Source: Eucalyptus grandis
Taxonomy: Eukaryota; Streptophyta; Magnoliopsida; Myrtales; Myrtaceae
DNA length: 64,000 nucleotides
Direction of reading: 5' to 3'
Assembly (NCBI RefSeq): GCF_016545825.1
Contig: NC_052621.1
Location: 8,270,199-8,334,198, forward strand
In this document: one piece after another, positions 36,853-49,977 of the stretch
How positions within the stretch are numbered: the stretch's first letter is position 1
Layout: the number at the start of each line of letters is the position of its first letter
Program-made: the position numbers and the translations under genes
The notes under the pieces: model-generated
Database searches by the model: none
Told to the model about the DNA's origin: nothing
The model's input: the letters and a program-made list of their open reading frames with translations, nothing else

Positions 36853-39800
36853 CTACAAGCTCATCTCCTTTGGCAAGCTGATTTCCAGAAAGTATAAGCT
36901 GAAAGAAGAAACAAGATGCATGAGGAATGCGTGCAGCACAAAAAGCAAATTCTTCAGAGGATCAACAAACTTCAAGCTGATAAGCCCAAAATCCTGAAAG
37001 GTGAAATTAAGTGCACAGATTGCACAATTACTTGAGATAACTCTATAAATACAAGGCATCTAGTCAAAAGCACCTGAGAGCTACCTATATTGAATTTAAG
37101 GTTTTCCACTTAATAAATAGTAACTTTACAATCTCATTCACTTGGGATATATACCAACTTCCAGATATTATGTCTGACAGTCATCACAATACCTAAAGGA
37201 AAGTAAGCATAACTTCACCATGTCAACTATCAGATGCAAAAAGGGTCAAGGTTGCTTCTTCTTTCTTCCTTTTGAGAAAGACCTAGGGTGTCCTAGCCAT
37301 TCCAATTATGCAAGGTAACAGTCAAGGTGACTCCAGGAAGATTGTACAGGTCTGTAATAAACAGTTACATAGGTAAAATGAACCCACATACCTAGCTGAC
37401 ATGAAAGCCATCCCCAAAAAAACAGCTTTTACAGCCTGCTTCTGTCCGGCATAATCAAATGCAAGTGGCAGCATTTCATGCAAGGTCAGAAAAGCCATCA
37501 CTCCACCAACTGCACAGTGCAATGAGAAACGAAAAATGAGCACGAGTCAAACCCCAAAAGTTTACTGTGTCTCCTTCTAATGAGGCATTGCCAGCAATTA
37601 CGAACCTGCACCCAGCAAGCCCTCAAGGATTTCTGGACTCAAGTTGCTTGGAAATAGATAGGCTGCAAAATAGGAGCCTTATCAAAATAAACATAGAATT
37701 TAAGAAGTTAATGCAAAAAAGAAAACAAATTTCTCAAGTTAAAACTTGACATTAGCAGAAAACACAAACATCTAAGTTTCTCCTCTTCCAAGGAATGAGG
37801 GGAACCTCAGTTTAATTGTCTGAGGGAAAGTTTTCCAGGGAATGATAACTAGAACTGCTTTGTCATTCATGAAGCCTCTATATTGCCTGATATCAAGGCT
37901 TACATATGGATAAAAAATCTCCTTCTACTCAATCAAACTTATTCCTCTCAGGAAAAGTTAAGATAACAGGAATAAGATGACCTACCTACAATAATTACAC
38001 CAAGAGGTTCAGCAAAACCAGAGAGGGATGCAATTTTGAATGCCTGCCATTTGCTGAGACATATAGGAGATCAGGCAAATGAACAAATAGCTATACCACG
38101 AAAATGGGATCAGGATAGAACAGAAAAAGCATTTCAACTAAATAGTGCACAAGAAAAGGAACATATGAAGAGAAAGATTGGACTAAATGGTGCCTGAACT
38201 TCTCACCTTTGTGTGGCAAAATATACGGGCAATGCAACAGCAACACCCTATGAAAAACTTTAGAGTTAGGATATTCTAAAGTGCATTAACCTATCACATG
38301 ACATTCAGAAATATCAGATAACAAGGCAATTTATTTCTATCTTTTCATATAGGATACATCTACACTTCCATTGGCATTGGTAGCTTTCTTCAAAGTAGGA
38401 TAATACCTTGGGATAGATTCTATACAATCACATGAAAGAAAAAAATAGCTACGTATGAATTCAAATTCTTTTAATTGCATGCAGAAACAAAGTACCCATA
38501 TAAAAGAGAAACATGCAAAGGCAGCGCTATGATGCAACATGATGCCCAAATAGATACTGTCAGTATAAATAGAGTGACTGTAGGAAGTATGATTGAAGGC
38601 TGGAACCGAAGATACCATGACAAAGTAAAAGTGCTCAGATAAACAAGGGAAATAGTTGCTGAATCTGAAAAATTTACCTCTGGTATGTTATGCAAAGCAA
38701 TGGCCACTGCCAAGTTAAGCCCAACTCGAAGGCCCTACAAAAGGCACATCTAGCAGTAAATACATTTCTGCAGTACCCATGCACAAATTTTGTCATTTCA
38801 GGACTTCAAATACCAAAATAATCTGAAGCAAGATACTGCAAAAAGAGTTCTTCTAATTGTCTGAAACTATTTGATGAACTAATAAATCCCTCTTTGGAAG
38901 AAATTCAATCTACGTTAGATGTATAAAAGAGTGCCAAAGCAATAGATCTCACAATTGTCATTCAATCAATTCCAAAAGCATCCAATGGAGTTGAAAAATA
39001 CTGAGAAGGTGGCAGTAACTATGGAGTGCTGAGCCCCTTATCTGGAACTGCAGTACTTGATACAGATAACTATAGCTCCTTTGGCCTCAAATAGCTCATT
39101 GTCCTAAATCACCAGATTTTCTAAAAGAGAACCTAAAATCATAAAGACTCTTCAAAATTACAATTCTAAGAGAAAGGCTTCAACAAAAATAAAGCAAAGG
39201 ATCATCTCATTGACAGTTTTCCACGACAGCAAGTGTGAACATACTAAATAGTAAAAAGGAATGGACTTTAAAGTGAACAGAAAAAAAAAAACATTCTGAC
39301 TATTGCTCCAGTAGCCAATTATCATTATCCAAAATTTGATGGTACTCTTCTATTTAAACTCCTATTAGTTAAAAAATGAGAGGAGGCTCAATTACCTTCA
39401 TGGATCCAAGGAAGACAGCCATTCCCTCTGGAAAATTATGCAAGCTAATCCCTAGAATACAATTGAATAGAGAAGTGTTCAGTACATCAACAATAACTGC
39501 AGGAGCAAAATTTTGATCAAGAACCAACTCTTTCAACCAATGGTTGCTTCAAGAGTATTTCCTCAAGATGATAGCTTGCTGATTCCCAAATTTGACATAC
39601 TGAAGAATAACATATCTGGGAGGATGAGCAAGCACGCTTACTATCTACTGCTATACATAAGCAGCATATATGAAAATCATTACAGACCTGTAGCTAAGAT
39701 TCGCCAGCTACCTGGAAGACAATTTTACTGTACTACTTTGACATTAGCTAGATTAGCCAACATTAAATTTGTCCAAGTGCAAGTGACAATTAGCCACTGT

Positions 39801-41869
39801 TTACTGCTAGACAAAGCATGCATTGACAAATACGCAAATCCCACAAACTGCTTATCAAACACGGTCAGAGCAGGGAGAGTGGAGATATTCAAAACAACAC
39901 CAAACGAAATGTAACTTGTCTACTCTTTGCTTTGAGAGCCACATTAAAATAAAAGAACTGTCTTTCTAGTTACTCATGAAGTTGCTAAAAGGGACAGAGC
40001 AAAACACCATTGCTTAGAGTCGGATTATATTTGAATGCAACATGACCAGTTTTGGACTATCAAGGCCACTTTAGGGGGTGAAAGCCAAGAGTCTACGGAT
40101 GAATTAGTATCCCCATCACAAGATAACTTATATTAAATTGAACATCAGACTTGAAGTGGGAGGAGTGGCCCCACTGAACAAGCTATAGCCCCATCCCTAA
40201 TATCAACTTATCGCTGGAAAAAAGAACAATGACAAGATATTACCCTCCGTCATAGTAAAGCAGATGCTAGTGTATCAAGCTTGCATGTGGAGGCATGGAA
40301 GTGGCTATTACAGTGACAAGATATAGGCTTGAACAATAAAATCACTACATGGAAGACTTCGAAAAGAAGACAAAATGATTTTCTTAAAATAAGCAACACA
40401 AAGAACACAGAAAGTCATACCTACTGCTGTAACGATCCCACTAAACAGAACCTGGCGCCGTTGCTTCTTTATCATATCCTTTCCCCCTTCATCCCCAGTA
40501 TGCTGTTCTTAAGTAATACAAGAGAATCAGCATGCTTCTTATTATTTTGGCATATAAGTATATAAAAGACTCGTATTTAGCCAGTATTTTCATCCAATGA
40601 CTATCGCACCTTCTTTTTTTTCGATTCAGAACTGGGGGCAATCGGTGGTTCTGGGATAAATTTGACCACAATAGCAAAAAAGATGACACCTGCAAAAAAC
40701 TGCATTACCAAGAAACTGGGCATTGATAATCAAAATAAACATGATCAAATTGGTGGATAACTTATTTGCACATATTTTCTTTGTTAAATCATCTGTATCC
40801 ATTTAAACTTGATGAGCAGGAAGACTAATGCTTACCCAAAGGTTCCCTTTCAGAAAGCCAATTGAGTTGATAGCATTGTGTGCCAAATCTAGGAATGATA
40901 TACTCAGCATAAGGCCTGCAGCAAAACCCTGTGATATGCCATCTTTGGGTTAATGCCACTATACTTAAAATAAGCTGACATTGTCTCCTTGAATCAATCA
41001 TACAACACCAAAGCTCAGCAAACAAATATTATGACGAAAATATGAATGCTTGACGCAAGAGATGGGCATCTAAGTTAAAAATGAGGGGTCAAATCAATTT
41101 GCCCAGCAAGCACCTAATGGCTAGTGTCATGAGAAAAACAAAGAACGTTCAAAAAGGACTCTCTTGGAGCATCACCTGTAAAAGACCAAGCATCTTCAAA
41201 TTTGGAGCCTGGTTGAGAATAACAAATAGTGCCCCTGTTCCCACATTCCAGAACCCGAAATTAAATTAGAAAAATACGATATGGAATTGGCATTGCTGAA
41301 ACACCATATAATAAGCAGACCAGATCAATAAATATCACCAATTGAACAAGAATTATCATCCGCCTAGCATATCTGGACCCTCTACCGTCGATTCAATCAG
41401 TTTAGAAGCATAGCCCTCCGTTGCCCATAATCAAATTGCCCAAAAAGAGTAGGAAAAGGAATAGGTACGGGTCAGCCCCACTCTGATGCTGCCTTATAAG
41501 AGAGAATATAATGATAATACCTCATTACATGCTCTCTTCAATCTTTACAAGCACAGAAGCAGACAGCCACAATATTTTTCTGTAAAACTAAAGAGGAGAA
41601 CGCGGGTAGGATCAAAACTATCATCCCTACATAAACATCACCTTGAAATTGCTTTTCGAGATTAGTTAAGTCACCCCAAAGACATAAATCAAATTCCCAT
41701 TTCCAAGGAAACGAAGCAAGATTGCAACTTGCAACCCAAAGACCGACTGACCAGGCAACCCAAAAGCCAAGACCCCCGAACGATGCAAGAATCAGCATCT
41801 CTCACCTACGGAAGTGCTCAGCCCGCCCACGAGCGAGAGCCCGAGAGCCACCAACACCTGAGAATCCAT
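36853..41869 (-). CDS. ZTP29: ZTP29, ZIP-family zinc transporter
   Basis: Twelve exons, listed 5' to 3' on the minus strand: 41869-41806, 41234-41176, 40928-40836, 40699-40610, 40502-40421, 39451-39396, 38734-38678, 38247-38207, 38053-37986, 37662-37606, 37509-37392 and 36898-36853 (stop TAG). All introns are GT-AG and the phases agree throughout. The product is 276 residues, the length I recall for Arabidopsis ZTP29. It is a multi-pass membrane protein. The first helix (MDSQVLVALGLSLVGGLS) follows the start directly, and a charged loop lies at about 97-115. The two metal-site helices carry SLHNFPEG (132-139; His134, Glu138) and ALHNIPEG (161-168; His163, Glu167). The ZIP fold moves zinc into the cytosol; the Arabidopsis relative is reported at the ER. 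No lesion was seen. A partial copy lies downstream at 29.7-30.8 kb. Confidence 0.95.
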
Positions 41870-43071
41870 AAGCCGCTGCTCGGAACGATTGGGAAAACGG
41901 AGACCGACCCGAGTTCGAGTTCGAGCTCGAGCTCGAGCTCAATGTCGACCCACCAAGATCAACCGGAGGCGCCGGGGTGGGCGATTTCGAACTCGATGCG
42001 GAAGGCAAGCGACGGTCTTTCCTTGGTGGGGTTGTGGAGTTGGGGTTATAGAAGAGGTTGGAAACAGAGAAGGGTTCACGCCGTGCTCGAGAGGGAGATA
42101 AGAGAATGTGTGCGGCGAAAGGAAGAGAAAGAGAGAGAGGGGGTTGGACTGAAGCGAGCTCTTGCAATGGAGCTCACGAAAGGCACAGAAGAGAGAGAAT
42201 ACGGGCAGCGGAAGAGAGAGAGAGAAGCAATGACGTCGAAAATGAACGTACGAAAGGCACCAAAACCTTCCTTTTTTATTAAAAAAAAAAACCCCCAATT
42301 TTCTATTTATTTAGCTCATTACTGTTACTGCATAACCTATGATGTGATTTATTTTTATTTTATTAATCTAATGAACTTGTTAGTTAAGTTAAAAGAGAAG
42401 GGTTTTTCTATCCGGCAGTTGTTATATAAAATTGAAGCCGGAGATGAGAGGATGTTCGGTCGTGTCATCGCTGCGTGGCGACTTTATTTTAATTATCATC
42501 TTATGACGAGTCATAAAGTTTATGTTCGATTTATCTAATTAGCTTATTGATTTGTTATGCCCGAAATTCTATCACTAGTTAAATATGGGCAAACGGACAA
42601 AACATCTTTAAATTTACATGATTGGAAATTTATATTTGAAATTAAGCAAAAAGAGAAATATAATTGTTGGAGATATGTAAGGATCAAGTTGAAGATTATG
42701 ATCGATCAATCCAAGATTACATGAGATTATATTTGATTAATTATGTCAATCTGTGATTGGATTTGATTTGATTTGATTTGATGTATCTTCTCTTTATTTT
42801 TCTTAATTAGACATTCGATGTACTATAGAAAGGGGCTTATACAATGTAAATGTACACAGAGGAATACACAAGAAATTACAAGTATTCTCTTATTCTTGGC
42901 CTAATTTTCCAACTTTGACAATAATACCGAAAACTTAATAATTAGCCAGCAACATGAAAATAAATGGGTGTTTGTCTGAGTCTAAAATTATGGATGGAAA
43001 AATCTATGACGTTGTTACTTTTTGGAGACTTTTAAGATTGCAAGACTTTATCGTGTTCAATTTAGAGTCAG
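41870..43071. promoter_or_regulatory. 5' leader and promoter side of ZTP29
   Basis: On the minus strand, CT-rich sequence (about 41900-42240, seen as GA tracts on the plus strand) precedes the start codon, consistent with a pyrimidine-rich leader. Frames over it on either strand are Ser/Arg-rich by-products. A motif at about 42637-42662 (TTTGAAATTAAGC..AAAAAGAGAAATATA) recurs at about 34988-35017, upstream of the CWC22 relic. Beyond it the DNA is AT-rich. Confidence 0.45.
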
Positions 43072-43080
43072 GCCTTTAAG
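43072..43080. repeat. Left target duplication of the 5.9-kb LINE
   Basis: GCCTTTAAG, repeated at 49017-49025. A few flanking bases also agree, so the true duplication may be 12-15 bp with a mismatch. Confidence 0.7.
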
Positions 43081-43169
43081 TTTTTTTTTTTTTTTTTTTT
43101 TTGGTCGGAAACAACGGTATTATAGATTAAGAGGTAAAGATACAACCGCTAGTTACAGCTTCAGCATAC

Positions 43170-44283
43170 AAAAGATGTAAAAGCTGGGAAGGGGGAAAAG
43201 CGGGCCAATTGTTGGGAAGCAAAGAAAGCCCATGGGACTTAGCAACCCAATCAGCTATGAAGTTTGCAGCCCGTCAACAGTGCCGAATGTGAAGAAAAGG
43301 GAAAGAGGGCAAAAGTGCCCTAGCTTCGGCCATCAAAGAACGATGCTGCCATGGAGACGAAAGGGGTTGAGCACCGCATCCACCAACACCGAGCAGTCCA
43401 ATTCCAGCAGAAATGATGTTTATCCAAATCCTTTCGTAGCAGAAAATTTAAGGTATGCACCAGCGCCGAATCTCGATTGTAGAGCAGAGGAGGCGGTAAT
43501 CGTTGCTGTAAAACCGCACAAGGCGTCCCACGAGTCTCGGCAAACACATGCGATCGCACCTTCCTATGGGGAGGTAGGGTAGGCGCCATCAATGTTGATC
43601 TTAAGAGCACCTGGGTCTGGGGGATGCCACCATTGATCAGAATCGAGAAGGACCCGTCTGCGAGACGTGGTCGACTGCTGGCAGATAGGAGATGAGTGAG
43701 CGTCGGCTAGAGCTACCTGCACCACCTGTTCAACTGATAAACTTCTTTGACGGAAGATAAAGTCATTCCTATTCTTCCATAGATGCCAGAGAATAGAAGC
43801 CACCATCTCCAGTCTAGGTACATCAGAGCTGTTCTCCAGTAGGTCTACAAGACATTTATCAATTCGAGTAGCCGTAGCCATTATTGTTGTAAGGTTTACC
43901 TGTGGATGTGACCAAATAGACTTGGTGGTAGGACATGAAAGGAAAATGTGTTCTGTTGTTTCGGGTAGTTGAGTTGTGCACATAGTACAGATGGGGTCAG
44001 GGATGATATGCCGGTGGAACAGATTATCTTTTGTAGGTAGGGCGTTTTGACATAGAGACCACATGAAAATGCGAACCTTCGGGGGGCTTTGTAAATGCCA
44101 AATAGATGACCATAGCTTCCTAGGTGGTTGGTAGGAAGAGGAAGGCAGCTCAAAGATAGCACTGGATGTATTATCTTTGATGTAATTGTAGGCACTCTTA
44201 ACCGTATACTTATCATTTAGCCGCCTTTCCATATAAGCAAATCGAAAGATAGGAAGGTCTAATTGGCAAAGACAGAATTTCAC
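43170..44283 (-). pseudogene. LINE zf-RVT and RNase H-like region (broken)
   Basis: The frame 44283-43564 holds the zf-RVT zinc-binding region found after plant LINE reverse transcriptases (NALPTKDNLFHRH, then C-x2-C, H and C positions, as in ICTMCT..TEHIFLSCP). It runs into WWHPPDPGALKINIDGAYP, the usual start of the RVT_3 RNase H-like domain. That domain then breaks and continues in another frame down to about 43200 with further damage. It is part of the 5.9-kb LINE. Confidence 0.8.
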
Positions 44284-44770
44284 TTACTAGCCGAGGATCA
44301 AAACTTTGTCGAAGGAGGGATTCATTCCATGCAGCCTGAGTTGGTAGAATAAAATCAGCTACCTTTGTCGCTTCTCCTCTAGGTGTAGGGCCTCCTATAA
44401 CACCACTAGATAGCCACTTGTCCTCTCTAATATTAATCTTCTGACCATTACCAACAGACCATTGAACATCATCTGAGATAGAATCCCTCCCAATTAAAAG
44501 ACTATTCCATCCCTAAGAAGGTCTTACTCCTTTTTCAGCCCTCATGAACTCTGATGTATGTAAATATAAGCCTTTAAAAAGACGACCCCATAAAGTAAGC
44601 GGTTCATGTATTAGTCGCCAAGCCTGTTTGCCTAAGAGAGCGTTATTAAACGCCACAAGATCTCGGAAACCCATACCACTATTGTCTTTTCTAGTTTTAA
44701 GAATATCCCAATTTTTCCAATGGACCCCAGATGTTTGACCACTCTGTTTCCACCAAAATCTTGCAACTTG

Positions 44771-46220
44771 CTATTCAATGGTCTTGCAGATAGATAGTGG
44801 AATCTTAAATATGGACATGGCATATTGTGGTATTGCTTGGACAACCGATTTAAGCAGGATTTCCTTGCCTCCCTTTGAGAGTAGTTTTTCTGTCCAACTC
44901 TGCAGCTTTGATTCAACTTTTCCCAGCAGCCATGAGAACATTTCCCTCTTATACTTACCCCAATCAGATGGAAGACCAAGGTATTTATCAGATTTGTCCA
45001 ATATTGGCACACGTAGTTCACTAGCCAGATTTACCTGAAGACTGTATGGACAAGATTTGTTAAAGAAAATTCCTGATTTGTTTCTGTTAACTTCCTGACC
45101 TGTGGCTCTACGATATTGGGGAATAATATTGGCTAAATTCTGACATTCCATTAATGTATCATCGAGGAAAAAAATAGCATCATCAGCAAAGAAAATATGA
45201 GATAATTTAGGACACCACCTATTTAGCGTTATCCCTTGAAGAAAACCCATATCCACTGCATTTGAAATGAGAGTTGATAAGACATTGGCAACCGGGATAA
45301 AGAGATATGGCGAGAGGGGATCACCTTGTCTCAAGCCTCTAGATAGGTAGAAATAGGGAAGAGGTTCACCATTAAACTTCACGTTGAGAGAGACTGTAGT
45401 AACACATTGTATTACCCAGCGAACCCATTTTGCATGAAAACCAATATGAATAAGGTAGTATTGTAGGAAATCCCATTCAATCCTATCATATGCCTTAAGC
45501 ATATCCAATTTTAAGATAGCTTGAAACCGTTTCTTCCTCTTGCGAATCTTAAGTTGATGCAGAATTTCCTAAACAATCAGCACATTATCCTGGATTTGAC
45601 GTCCACTAATAAAGGCACATTGTTCTTGTGCAATCAAAGTAGGTAGACAGGGCTTTAATCTATTGGCTAAAACCTTTGAAATGATTTTATATATGAAGTT
45701 ACAAAGGCTAATAGGTCTATACTTGTTCTAGCCTTTTTGGATTTGGAATTTTGGGAATTAAAGATAGGAGGGTTCGGTTAAATTCAGGCCTCAAAACTCC
45801 AGTAGTAAAAAATTCTTGAACCGAAAGGAAGATATCAGCCTTTAAGATCTCCCAATGGGAATGAAAAAACTAACCGTTTAAACCGTCGAGTCCAGGAGCC
45901 TTCGAAGGTCCCATTTGAAAGATAGCAAGTTGAACTTCCTCTAGAGTGAGTTCCTTTGTCAATTTATCATTCATTTCCTCCGTGATTATAGTTGGACATT
46001 GTGCAAGAACAGGCCAATAATCTCGATTACCCACCGACCGATACAATCGTTGGAAGAAACTAGAGGTGATGTCCTTCAAAATATTAGAATCACGAACCCA
46101 CTGATGATGCTCATTTTGCAACATACTAATGCGATTTTTCTGTCTTCGGTTCACAGTCATTGCATGGAAATACTTAGTGTTCTTATCTCCCAATCTTAGC
46201 CAATTTATCCTAGATCGCAT
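44771..46220 (-). pseudogene. LINE reverse transcriptase (broken)
   Basis: The upstream piece 46220-45870 has INWLRLGDKNTKYFHAM and ends with KAPGLDGLNG, the conserved entry to the polymerase domain. The piece 45508-44771 has KAYDRIEWDFL, GLRQGDPLSPYLFI and the catalytic FADD motif. About 360 bases between them contain stops and shifts, so the enzyme is interrupted. A further damaged stretch joins it to the zf-RVT region. Confidence 0.85.
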
Positions 46221-46417
46221 AGACCAATATTGTTCCTCCTGTTGCCATAATCTCTGAATTTGCTCTTTTATCTGAGAAACCTCCTCTTGGTTGGACTGAT
46301 CATACGACTTGTTGAGCAGGTATTGGAGCTGATCCTTAGGGAAATAATGTGTTGATGGCCATGGGAAAATTTAGATCGACTCCAACGAGAGAGGGCCATT
46401 GAAACAGCCTTTAATTT

Positions 46418-47890
46418 CTAGGGTAAGTGCTTACCTTTTATCTGGGATTCCCGCCATGAGGCAACAACAGTAGTACAACACCCCGGATCTTGCAACCAAA
46501 ATGATTCAAAATAAAAGGTCTTTCTACGTTTGACAGGATCTACTGCAGTAGTTAGAAGAATAGGGCAATGATCGGACCCAAGCGGAGGCAAACCAAAGGC
46601 TTCAGCAGCAGGAAAGGTAAGACGCCATTCCATAGTGCAAAACACCCTATCCAAATTTTCCTTTACACATTTGCGACGATTGTTAATCCAAGTAAAGGAG
46701 CAACCTTTAGTGGGAACCTCCATCAAAGAACAAATATTAACCATCCGACAAAAGGTTTGCATACGGTTTTTATCGCTTGGTCGCTTACTTGATTTCTCCC
46801 AGGGGTAGAGGATGTCATTAAAGTCACCGATACACAGCCAGGGGAGCATATTAGACCTACTGATTTGTCGTAATCCATCCCAAAAGTGTTGTCTGAGATG
46901 GAAAACAGCTGGTGCATATAAACAGGTAAGGTGCATAATAACTCCATTCGATTTATCAGTACACAACATATGTAATAAAGAAGAAGTTTGCCATTCAACT
47001 GTTAAATCAACCCCGGTGTTCCAAAAAGTGGCTAAACCGCCAGCAAAACCAGTAGGATTAACTATCATACTCATTGAGAAGCGTAACCTTGTCTGGATCC
47101 GTTGAAGAAACAGATCCTGATTTTTTGTTTCCATTAAAAAAAGAACATCTGGTTGCTCCTGGGCCACCATTACCCTCAAGGCACGAACTGTCAGGAGATT
47201 GCCCAACCCCGACAGCCTCCAACTAATAATCTTCATTTGTAACTTGGTGGCATTTAGGGCCGCCCACCAATGCCCAAGCAATCGTTCATCAGCAATAAAG
47301 ATTGGAGTCTCCTGCAGATGGGTGTCATCAAGAGCCTCAGGTATGTGTAAAGACTTATCTAAATTTCCAAAACGCTTTGCTTTTTTCATTGGACCCGCTT
47401 TAGGGAGTAAGTGAGAGTGCTTCAACTTCTTCAATCTAGATGGACCTGTTTCAGCTTGCTTTAACTTGGCGGGTAATTTCCCTGTAATAGGATTCTCAGC
47501 AACTGGTGCAAGAGGCTTCCATTGGAGCGGAGCAGCCGCAGTAATAATTTGGCCTTCATTGGGTATGTGCAAATCCTCCGTTGAAGTATTAATATGTGGT
47601 TGAGTGGCAGGAATAAGACCCGTTGGCGAATGTGGAGTTTCAGGGATGACTTCCTCAACCTCATTAGTAGACAACTTGGTTCCATAAAAGGTATTCCAAA
47701 AAGGACTATGTTGATTAACCTCTGCACGCAACCAATTTCCATAATAAAGATTGTCCTTGTTGTTAGCTTTTTCAATGTCAAAGGGGTAAGTCATACAATG
47801 TGTAGCATAATGACCAATAACCCCACAAGAGTAACAGTAGTGAGATAATCGCTCATAGCGAAAGTCTAACCAAATTGTCTTTCCATCCAA
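46418..47890 (-). pseudogene. LINE zinc knuckle plus endonuclease, longest open frame
   Basis: A 490-codon frame. Near its start is a CCHC knuckle (CYSCGVIGHYATHC), which in plant LINEs follows DUF4283. A Pro/Lys-rich linker is followed by the endonuclease/exonuclease/phosphatase domain with METK, CIGDFND and the final GSDHCPI motif. The domain opens ISWRLSGLGN where plant LINEs have ISWNCRGLGN, so the catalytic Asn is lost. The knuckle and endonuclease are in one frame here. The frame is only the readable part of a dead element, not a host gene. Confidence 0.8.
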
Positions 47891-49016
47891 TTGAATGAGC
47901 TGACCCGGGATGAGAGGTTGCTGTAAATTTAATTATACTCTGGCTTTTCCAGCTTTGAGGGGTAGAGCATTATTCTGTTCAAACTTCACTATCGCACCCA
48001 ACCAACACGACGGACTACTTTACGAAGCATGCCAAGTTCGTATACCACTCTAGAGGTAGCCCAATAACATGCATCCGTAACTCGCACTTAGAGAAATCAT
48101 AGCAGTGTAAAGGGGTATTAGGAAGTCAAGGCTTTAAAATAACTAGATGATTTGAAAATCACCAAGGGCCACCATCCAATCCGTTGCTTATCTCGTTCGA
48201 TTTAAATTTAATCACATACGACCTTCTTCACTCGATGTATGGCTACATTTTCGTGCGCCAAGCTAATTTCATAGTATTCTCGGAATGCTTGTGAATTAAT
48301 GGTCTCGTGTAGTTAGAATCTTACCCACCGAGTTAATTTGCACTCCTCCACTTTGTCCTCGTGGTGCGCCTACCTCACAAACTTCGATTGTTTGCTCGGA
48401 CCATAGTCGTCCCATTCGGTTATAGAGAGCAGCAAGACGAGCGTCAGTTCTGTGGACAAGACTGGCTGTCCCGAAGGAACCCTCGCTGAGGATCCATATT
48501 TCCAGCCACTCCGGTGAGACACAGTTACGAGGGATAGTCAATTTTGGGATATGAAGGCCATAGCGTCAGTAACATAATCACGGGAGGTGTGAAACTGCAA
48601 AATTACAACAGAAAAGCGACATGCATAAGGGTTGATGAAGCGGGATTGTTGCAATTGAGATGGAATTGACGAATAGAAGAAGGAAAAGTGCAGATGAGAC
48701 CCATTAGCGACCGCGAAGATGATCGCAATTTGGGACTCGAAGACAGACACCCTTTGTTGGAGGAAAACGAAGATGGGTAAAGGAAAATTAGCCAATCCAT
48801 GGGCGAAGCCAAGGTAGAAGATGAAGAGGAGTAGAAGATGAAAGTCCGAAAACACAAGGAGAAGACTACCAGGGGGGTAGAGGAAAACTCGACAAAACGA
48901 GAGACCAGTAGAGAGATTTTTTTTTTTATCGAAGGTTGCCCATTACAACTTTGAATGCTGCGACTATCGTCATGACTTTGGGAATGGGGGAGATGGAGAA
49001 CAAGATTTTTAGGCAA

Positions 49017-49025
49017 GCCTTTAAG
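49017..49025. repeat. Right target duplication of the 5.9-kb LINE
   Basis: GCCTTTAAG, matching 43072-43080. Confidence 0.7.
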
Positions 49026-49565
49026 TTTGAATTGTGAAAGAAGTTTCAAAAGTTCATGATGTCCAATTTGAAGTCAAGCCATCACCCCGAATCATGCTAG
49101 AGAGAGAAAGAATCATGGATTTTCACGATTTGATGTTGTTGTTACAAACTGCACCGTATTTGTTGAAATTAATGTAATTTACATACATTTTCTTATCACT
49201 TTTTTATTGGTCCTCGAGCACATGTGGAAATGTGTTTACCCGTTCCAACGCAGCGATGCTAGCAACGTAATCAATCTATTATATACAGTTCAATTTAGAG
49301 CTAGGATTATGTTCACTCCCGTGCTTGCCCCATGGCTTTCACGCGAGTCAAATACTACCAATATGCATTGGTTTGTGAATTTGTCAATCAATATTTTTAT
49401 CTCTTCTTAGGTTAAGTTGAAGAAGAAAAGACAAGAGAAAGTATCTTAAATTATATATCTGCTTAAATTTAGCCAAATCTATTTAACTAAGGATGAAGTA
49501 AATGTTATATTTATTTCAATTAACAAAATCTATCCAACTAACGATAAAGTAATTTTCATCGGGGA

Positions 49566-49840
49566 GATGTCTATTGCTAATCTGGAGTCTAATCACACAT
49601 CTCTTGTCCAGCTACACATTAGGAAGAGGTGTTCCACCGTCTCCGATTGTTGGCCGCATATTGCGCAAATAGGCTCAAGTACTATTATCCTCTTGAATAA
49701 ACACTCCTTGGTAGACAATGCGTTGTTACATATGCTCCATATAAGAAATTTGATTTTGGGATATGTTTTTAGCTTCCGTATTTCATTCCATAAGGCTTTC
49801 GAGATCTGGTATGACGTAGATGGTTGGGCCTGTGGATGGC
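49566..49840 (-). pseudogene. LINE zf-RVT fragment
   Basis: Translated on the minus strand, the segment reads KALWNEIRKLKTYPKIKFLI..ICNNALSTKECLF..ICAICGQQSETVEHLFLMC before a stop. This is the zf-RVT domain of a plant LINE. It differs clearly from the corresponding parts of the two larger LINEs nearby, so it is a third, older insertion reduced to a few hundred bases. No tail or target duplication was seen. Confidence 0.75.
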
Positions 49841-49959
49841 ATTTGTTATGATTTCTGACTCTGTTGCATCCGTTTTTTATCTTATATTCTCTCGAATTGT
49901 TTGCTATCTTGAATTCTTTTATTTTTTTTCCTTTTCTCTTTTTTTCTTTCTCCTCCTCT

Positions 49960-49977
49960 TTCCTCCAATTGATTGTT
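49960..49977. repeat. Left 18-bp target duplication of the 2.8-kb LINE
   Basis: TTCCTCCAATTGATTGTT, perfectly repeated at 52817-52834. Confidence 0.9.

Larger units (their letters stand above)
43081..49016 (-). mobile_element. Full-length but decayed LINE retrotransposon
   Basis: A 5.9-kb non-LTR element read on the minus strand. The A tail shows as T22 at 43081-43102, and the element is bounded by the GCCTTTAAG duplication. From 5' to 3' it carries a DUF4283-like region with stops (about 48240-47890), a CCHC zinc knuckle, an apurinic-type endonuclease, reverse transcriptase, a zf-RVT domain and a C-terminal RNase H-like segment. All are broken by stops and shifts, so the copy cannot move by itself. 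The target lay in a short tandem-like repeat: 'TTCAATTTAGAGTCAGGCC' on the left resembles 'TCCAATTTGAAGTCAAGCC' just beyond the right end. Confidence 0.88.

Noticed and set aside
48296..49049. Short frames at the 5' end of the large LINE
   Set aside because: They fall within the element's damaged first part and correspond to no host protein; they are treated as part of the LINE.
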